A stretch of 7,967 nucleotides of DNA, from NCBI GenBank assembly GCA_011049795.1, contig DRHD01000072.1, positions 1-7,967 of the forward strand, read 5' to 3'. The first letter of the stretch is position 1, and every line of letters begins with the position of its first letter. The notes beneath the pieces were generated by a model that did not search any database, was not told the DNA's origin, and worked only from the letters and a program-made list of their open reading frames with translations. The position numbers and the translations under genes were made by a program. This document shows positions 4,952 through 7,967 of this stretch, piece by piece. The stretch comes from Porticoccus sp. (GTDB lineage Bacteria; Pseudomonadota; Gammaproteobacteria; Pseudomonadales; Porticoccaceae).

Positions 4952-7054
4952 TCAGCTTTTAATGCGGTAAACCCGCTGAACCTGGCTTAGGCTGCGGATG
5001 CGGCGCATTACTTTTGCAAGATGAACACGCCCTTTCACGTCAATGACTAAGTCGACAATGCCGGAGTGAGCGTCGCGTTCTTTAATGCTAATTTGATGAA
5101 TAGTCGCTTCGCATTCAGCGATGCGTGAGGCGAGAGTGGCGATAATCCCTCGTTCGGAAACCAGTTCGACCTTGAACTCTACGGGGAAATCCCCCTTTAC
5201 CTTGGGAGACCAGTTAAGTGGCATACATTTTTCAACGTTGGTGCGAATCTCATTGAGGTTATTGCAGGCTTCTCGGTGAACCACCAATCCTTTGCCGGGG
5301 CTGAGGTGTCCCAAAATGGGGTCGCCGGGAATAGGATGGCAACAGCGCGCATAGTTGATAACCAGCCCTTCGCTGGCATCAATCATGATGGGCGATTTAA
5401 ATTCTTCGGGCATTATTTCCTGGCGTTTTGATGGTGGCGCCATCAAGTTGGCTACCGCATAGGCGAGGCTGTTTCCAATGCCGATTTGTTGCAAGACGTC
5501 TTCAAATGTCGCAGCCCCGGTTTCCTTGAGAATTCGCTTGATCCATGACTTTCTGATGCTTTTGTAGCTGGTGCCAAAATTTTCAAGTGCTCGATCTAGC
5601 AATCGTTTTCCCAGTTCGACAGACTCATCGTGCTGCTGGTGTTTCAGGAAATGACGAATAGCACTGCGTGCCTTGGCCGTCACGACAAAGTTCAGCCAAG
5701 AGGGGTTGGGTTGGGCATCCTTGGCGGTAATGATTTTGATCTTATTACCACTTTGAAGGGGTTCTGATAACGAAGTGAGCTGGCCATTGATTTTGCAAGC
5801 CACGCAGCCATTGCCCACATCGGTGTGTACAGCATAGGCAAAGTCTACTGGTGTTGCGCCAGAGGGCAGAGAAATGATCTCACCCTTGGAGGTAAATACG
5901 TAGACTTCATCCGGGAACAGGTCTGTTTTGACGTGCTCAATAAATTCAAGTGGATTACCCGCTTGTTTTTGGATTTCGAGTAGGTTCTGAACCCAGCGGT
6001 TAGTTCTTGGTGTGCCCCCTTCTTTGGATTTGTACAGCCAGTGGGCAGCGATACCAGCGTTGGCCATGGCATCCATATCCCGCGTTCTGATTTGAACTTC
6101 GATGGGGACACCGTGCATACCGAGAAGAATGTTGTGCAGCGACTGGTAACCATTCACTTTGGGTATGGCTATATAATCTTTAAACTCACCGGGAACGGGC
6201 TTGAACAGGTTGTGGATGATACCTAGGGTGCGATAGCAGTCATCCACCGAATCAACAACAATACGAAAAGCAAATACATCCATGATTTCACGGAACGATT
6301 TTTTCTTGCTCTTCATTTTCTGGTAGATGCTCCAGAGGTGCTTTTCACGGCCGGTGACCTCTGCCGAAATTGACTCTTTCTTCAAGCGGATTTCAATACT
6401 GTCCTTGATCTCATCCACGATTTCTTTGCGATGACCCCGGGCCGCTTTGCGGGCCTCTTGCATCCTCGCATGCCTTACTGGGTACATAGCCGAAAAACCC
6501 AATTCCTCGAATTCGATCCTGATATCATTGATACCTAATCGTTGGGCAATGGGTGCATAAATTTCCAAAGTTTCTCGGGCAATGCGGCGGCGTTTTGCCG
6601 GACTCAGCACTTTCAATGTACGCATGTTATGCAGCCGGTCCGCCAGCTTTACCAGCATCACACGGATATCCTTGGCCATGGCCAAGGTCATTTTCTGAAA
6701 GTTTTCTGCTTGCTGCTCAGCCTTGGAGGTAAATTCAATTTCAGTGAGCTTGCTGACGCCATCCACAAGATCGGCGACAGTTGGACTAAAACGTTTGGCC
6801 AGCTCATCTTTGCTGACATCAGTATCTTCAATGACATCGTGCAATAGCGCGGCCATCAAGCTTTCATGGTCGAGATGCATGTCGGCCAGAATATTGGCTA
6901 CAGCTAGTGGGTGGGTAATATAGGGGTCACCGCTTTGGCGTGTCTGACCTTCGTGGCATTTGTCGGCAAATTGGTAGGCGCTGATGATGTCCTGGACTTG
7001 CGAAGGTTCGAGGTAGGAGGAAAGCTTGTGGCTGAGTGCATTGATAGCTTCCAA
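4952..7054 (-). CDS. spoT: bifunctional (p)ppGpp synthetase/hydrolase SpoT
   Basis: 700 residues from TTG at 7052-7054 (E. coli SpoT 702). SpoT makes and degrades the alarmone (p)ppGpp. Domains: HD hydrolase (about 1-195) with H48, H72-D73 in LLHDVIEDT and D139 in KLADRLHNMR; synthetase (about 230-340) with GREKHLWSIYQKM, D272, EFKD (290-293) and EVQIRT (319-324); TGS (about 382-445); helical and conserved-cysteine region (CC at 571-572 in YARCCHPIPGD); C-terminal ACT (about 623-697). Intact hydrolase residues mark it as SpoT rather than RelA. The TTG is chosen because GGGAGGAGGG (7061-7070) sits 6 nt upstream and the length fits; a longer in-frame reading of 743 residues from 7183 would run into rpoZ and adds nothing family-like. 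It lies 25 bp after rpoZ. The EFKD motif is unusual in its first residue. Confidence 0.96.
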   Translation of the reverse strand: MEAINALSHKLSSYLEPSQVQDIISAYQFADKCHEGQTRQSGDPYITHPLAVANILADMHLDHESLMAALLHDVIEDTDVSKDELAKRFSPTVADLVDGVSKLTEIEFTSKAEQQAENFQKMTLAMAKDIRVMLVKLADRLHNMRTLKVLSPAKRRRIARETLEIYAPIAQRLGINDIRIEFEELGFSAMYPVRHARMQEARKAARGHRKEIVDEIKDSIEIRLKKESISAEVTGREKHLWSIYQKMKSKKKSFREIMDVFAFRIVVDSVDDCYRTLGIIHNLFKPVPGEFKDYIAIPKVNGYQSLHNILLGMHGVPIEVQIRTRDMDAMANAGIAAHWLYKSKEGGTPRTNRWVQNLLEIQKQAGNPLEFIEHVKTDLFPDEVYVFTSKGEIISLPSGATPVDFAYAVHTDVGNGCVACKINGQLTSLSEPLQSGNKIKIITAKDAQPNPSWLNFVVTAKARSAIRHFLKHQQHDESVELGKRLLDRALENFGTSYKSIRKSWIKRILKETGAATFEDVLQQIGIGNSLAYAVANLMAPPSKRQEIMPEEFKSPIMIDASEGLVINYARCCHPIPGDPILGHLSPGKGLVVHREACNNLNEIRTNVEKCMPLNWSPKVKGDFPVEFKVELVSERGIIATLASRIAECEATIHQISIKERDAHSGIVDLVIDVKGRVHLAKVMRRIRSLSQVQRVYRIKS

Positions 7055-7060
7055 GGCGTT

Positions 7061-7070
7061 CCCTCCTCCC
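7061..7070 (-). promoter_or_regulatory. strong Shine-Dalgarno that fixes the spoT TTG start
   Basis: On the minus strand GGGAGGAGGG ends 6 nt before TTG at 7054, in the 25-bp gap after the rpoZ stop. It contains the full GGAGG core. No in-frame ATG lies in this gap, so this site decides the start of spoT. Confidence 0.8.
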
Positions 7071-7079
7071 GGGCGAAGG

Positions 7080-7415
7080 TTACTCTGCTTCAGGTGCGGC
7101 GGGTTGCTCGGAAACAGGGGCATCTTCTTCAGAAGTGGTGGCATTCTCCCCAGAGACAGCGATATCTTCGCCTTCGTCGTCAATTGACTCCATCAGTAGC
7201 TCTTCTGGCACTTCTTTCTCAGTGAGGATGCTCGCATCAATCAAGCCTGCTTCGATTTCACGCAATGCCATGACAGTGGGTTTGTCATTTTCCCAGGGAA
7301 GAAGTGGTTCTTTTCCACCGGTAGCCAGTTGTCGTGCTCGTTTAGAGCTCACCATGACAAGCTCAAAGCGGTTATCGACATGGTCGAGGCAGTCTTCAAC
7401 AGTAATGCGGGCCAT
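7080..7415 (-). CDS. rpoZ: RNA polymerase omega subunit, with long acidic tail
   Basis: 111 residues, versus 91 in E. coli. Omega binds the beta-prime subunit, aids its folding and assembly, and contributes its N-terminal MAR segment to ppGpp site 1 at the omega/beta-prime interface. Visible: [10 protein letters not shown] (1-10), [16 protein letters not shown] (15-30), and [25 protein letters not shown] (33-57), all typical of gammaproteobacterial omega. The tail after about residue 75 is low-complexity and acidic: 13 Asp/Glu and no Lys/Arg in residues 76-111, with Ala/Pro near the end. The start ATG (7413-7415) follows only a weak GGAA. The gene lies 107 bp after gmk and 25 bp before spoT, so the alarmone enzyme and its polymerase target subunit are probably co-transcribed. 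Confidence 0.95.
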   Translation of the reverse strand: MARITVEDCLDHVDNRFELVMVSSKRARQLATGGKEPLLPWENDKPTVMALREIEAGLIDASILTEKEVPEELLMESIDDEGEDIAVSGENATTSEEDAPVSEQPAAPEAE

Positions 7416-7448
7416 AGATTGTTCCGTTCATTTTCGGTTATGAGAAAG

Positions 7449-7468
7449 TTTGCTTTTTGACAAGCAAA
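7449..7468. repeat. 7-bp perfect inverted repeat in the gmk-rpoZ gap
   Basis: TTTGCTT (7449-7455) and AAGCAAA (7462-7468) are perfect complements around a 6-nt loop. It overlaps the U-tract of the gmk terminator and also contains, on the minus strand, TTGTCA (7458-7463), a 5-of-6 match to a -35. The best partner -10, CATAAC (7437-7442), is 15 bp away, short of ideal. A promoter for rpoZ-spoT-ridA here is plausible but weak. Confidence 0.35.
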
Positions 7469-7494
7469 GAAAAATCACCGCGGATAAACCGCAG
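7466..7494 (-). terminator. rho-independent-type terminator after gmk
   Basis: On the minus strand CTGCGG (7494-7489), loop TTTAT and CCGCGG (7483-7478) form a 6-bp GC-rich stem with one G-T wobble, followed after TGA by TTTTTCTTT (7474-7466). It lies 28 bp past the gmk stop and would end or attenuate transcription before rpoZ. A second inverted repeat follows at 7449-7468. The U-tract begins 3 nt after the stem, so efficiency may be partial. Confidence 0.55.
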
Positions 7495-7522
7495 AACCTC
7501 ACAGTTTACAAAATTGCGGGTT

Positions 7523-7948
7523 TCAGGACAACAAATCCTTGAGTAAATGGCTATTTTTTTGTTGTTGGTTGTCCCGTTTTAGCCGTTGGCTGATCACGAG
7601 AGATTTCAGCTCTGCTAGCGCATCGTCAAAATTATCATTGATGATCAGGTAATCTGCTTCCACATAGTGAGACATTTCCTCCTGAGCTTCGGCCAGGCGG
7701 TGGCGGATAACGGCAGGATCATCCTGATTGCGTCCCGTTAGTCTTTCTTTCAGTGTTCTGAGCGACGGAGGGAGGATAAAGATGCCCACACAGTCAGGAA
7801 GTAGTCGGCGGATCTGCTTTGCACCTTGCCAGTCGATTTCAAGGATAACGTCCTGGCCACTGGTCAGCACTTTCTCAACCCACTCACGAGCAGTCCCGTA
7901 GTAGTTATTAAATACTTGAGCATGCTCCAAAAAGGCGCTCTTATTGAG
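7523..7948 (-). CDS. gmk: guanylate kinase, C-terminal part (5' end missing)
   Basis: 141 residues remain of a protein usually near 205; by comparison with E. coli about 65 N-terminal residues are lost, including the P-loop. Guanylate kinase phosphorylates GMP to GDP with ATP in the cytoplasm. Visible: SAFLEHAQVFNNYYGT (GMP-binding region with Glu and Tyr), VILEIDWQGAKQIR (the conserved DWQG strand), IFILPPS, the lid region ERLTGRNQDDPAVIRHRL, and EEMSHYVEADYLIINDNFDDALAEL. The reading frame continues five codons to the right to a GTG, but those codons (read as MYKRQ) are sequencing adapter, not gene, so the real fragment begins at Leu encoded at 7946-7948. Truncation is an assembly edge, not evidence of a pseudogene. 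Confidence 0.94.
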   Translation of the reverse strand, partial: LNKSAFLEHAQVFNNYYGTAREWVEKVLTSGQDVILEIDWQGAKQIRRLLPDCVGIFILPPSLRTLKERLTGRNQDDPAVIRHRLAEAQEEMSHYVEADYLIINDNFDDALAELKSLVISQRLKRDNQQQKNSHLLKDLLS

Positions 7949-7967
7949 CTGTCTCTTATACACATCT
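7949..7967. other. Nextera/Tn5 mosaic-end adapter (sequencing artefact)
   Basis: The last 19 bases, CTGTCTCTTATACACATCT, are identical to the Tn5 mosaic end used in tagmentation libraries. The mosaic end is an engineered hybrid of the natural IS50 outside and inside ends, so an exact copy at a contig edge means an untrimmed adapter. It interrupts gmk at a codon that has no biological meaning. Confidence 0.97.

Noticed and set aside
7055..7183. N-terminal extension of SpoT by 43 residues
   Set aside because: It overlaps the rpoZ 3' end, has no family resemblance, and a strong ribosome binding site marks the TTG at 7054.
7949..7967. End of a natural Tn5/IS50-type transposon
   Set aside because: The sequence matches the engineered mosaic end, not the natural outside or inside end, and sits exactly at the contig edge with no transposon genes.

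Overview
The window is an ordinary chromosomal housekeeping region of a gammaproteobacterium. Its gene order (gmk, rpoZ, spoT, ridA, an SDR-type gene, oxyR, recG) resembles the Pseudomonas arrangement, where gmk-rpoZ-spoT-ridA and oxyR-recG lie close together. Protein sequences and moderate GC suggest a Pseudomonas- or Cellvibrio-like, possibly marine, lineage; genus cannot be fixed from the sequence alone. I see no mobile element, CRISPR array, RNA gene or defence system.

Layout from right to left, the main direction of transcription (minus strand): a 5'-truncated gmk ends at 7523 and is followed by a terminator-like hairpin. Then come rpoZ (7080-7415), spoT (4952-7054, TTG start behind a strong Shine-Dalgarno) and ridA (4550-4933), closely packed and probably one transcript. 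A YeeZ-like SDR gene (3620-4504) is the only plus-strand gene. It is convergent with ridA and divergent from oxyR (2645-3574) across a 45-bp gap holding a perfect 15-bp palindrome. recG (576-2648) overlaps oxyR by an ATGA junction. A 3'-truncated gene for a TIGR00153/DUF47 PhoU-like protein occupies 1-500, behind its own promoter, which is overlapped by a candidate Pho box.

Functional themes: guanine nucleotide and (p)ppGpp metabolism with its RNA polymerase target subunit (gmk, rpoZ, spoT); removal of reactive enamines/imines (ridA); peroxide sensing coupled to fork repair (oxyR-recG); and phosphate homeostasis (PhoU-like gene, normally followed by a Pit transporter).

The points most worth checking are: (1) the last 19 bases are the synthetic Tn5/Nextera mosaic end, an untrimmed sequencing adapter, so the apparent gmk N-terminus is false; (2) OxyR keeps Cys199 but has Leu at 208, the resolving cysteine; (3) a candidate PhoB site overlaps the -35 of the PhoU-like gene in a position suited to repression; (4) the SpoT synthetase motif reads EFKD, between the RxKD of bifunctional enzymes and the ExDD of RelA. 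I found no convincing undescribed system.
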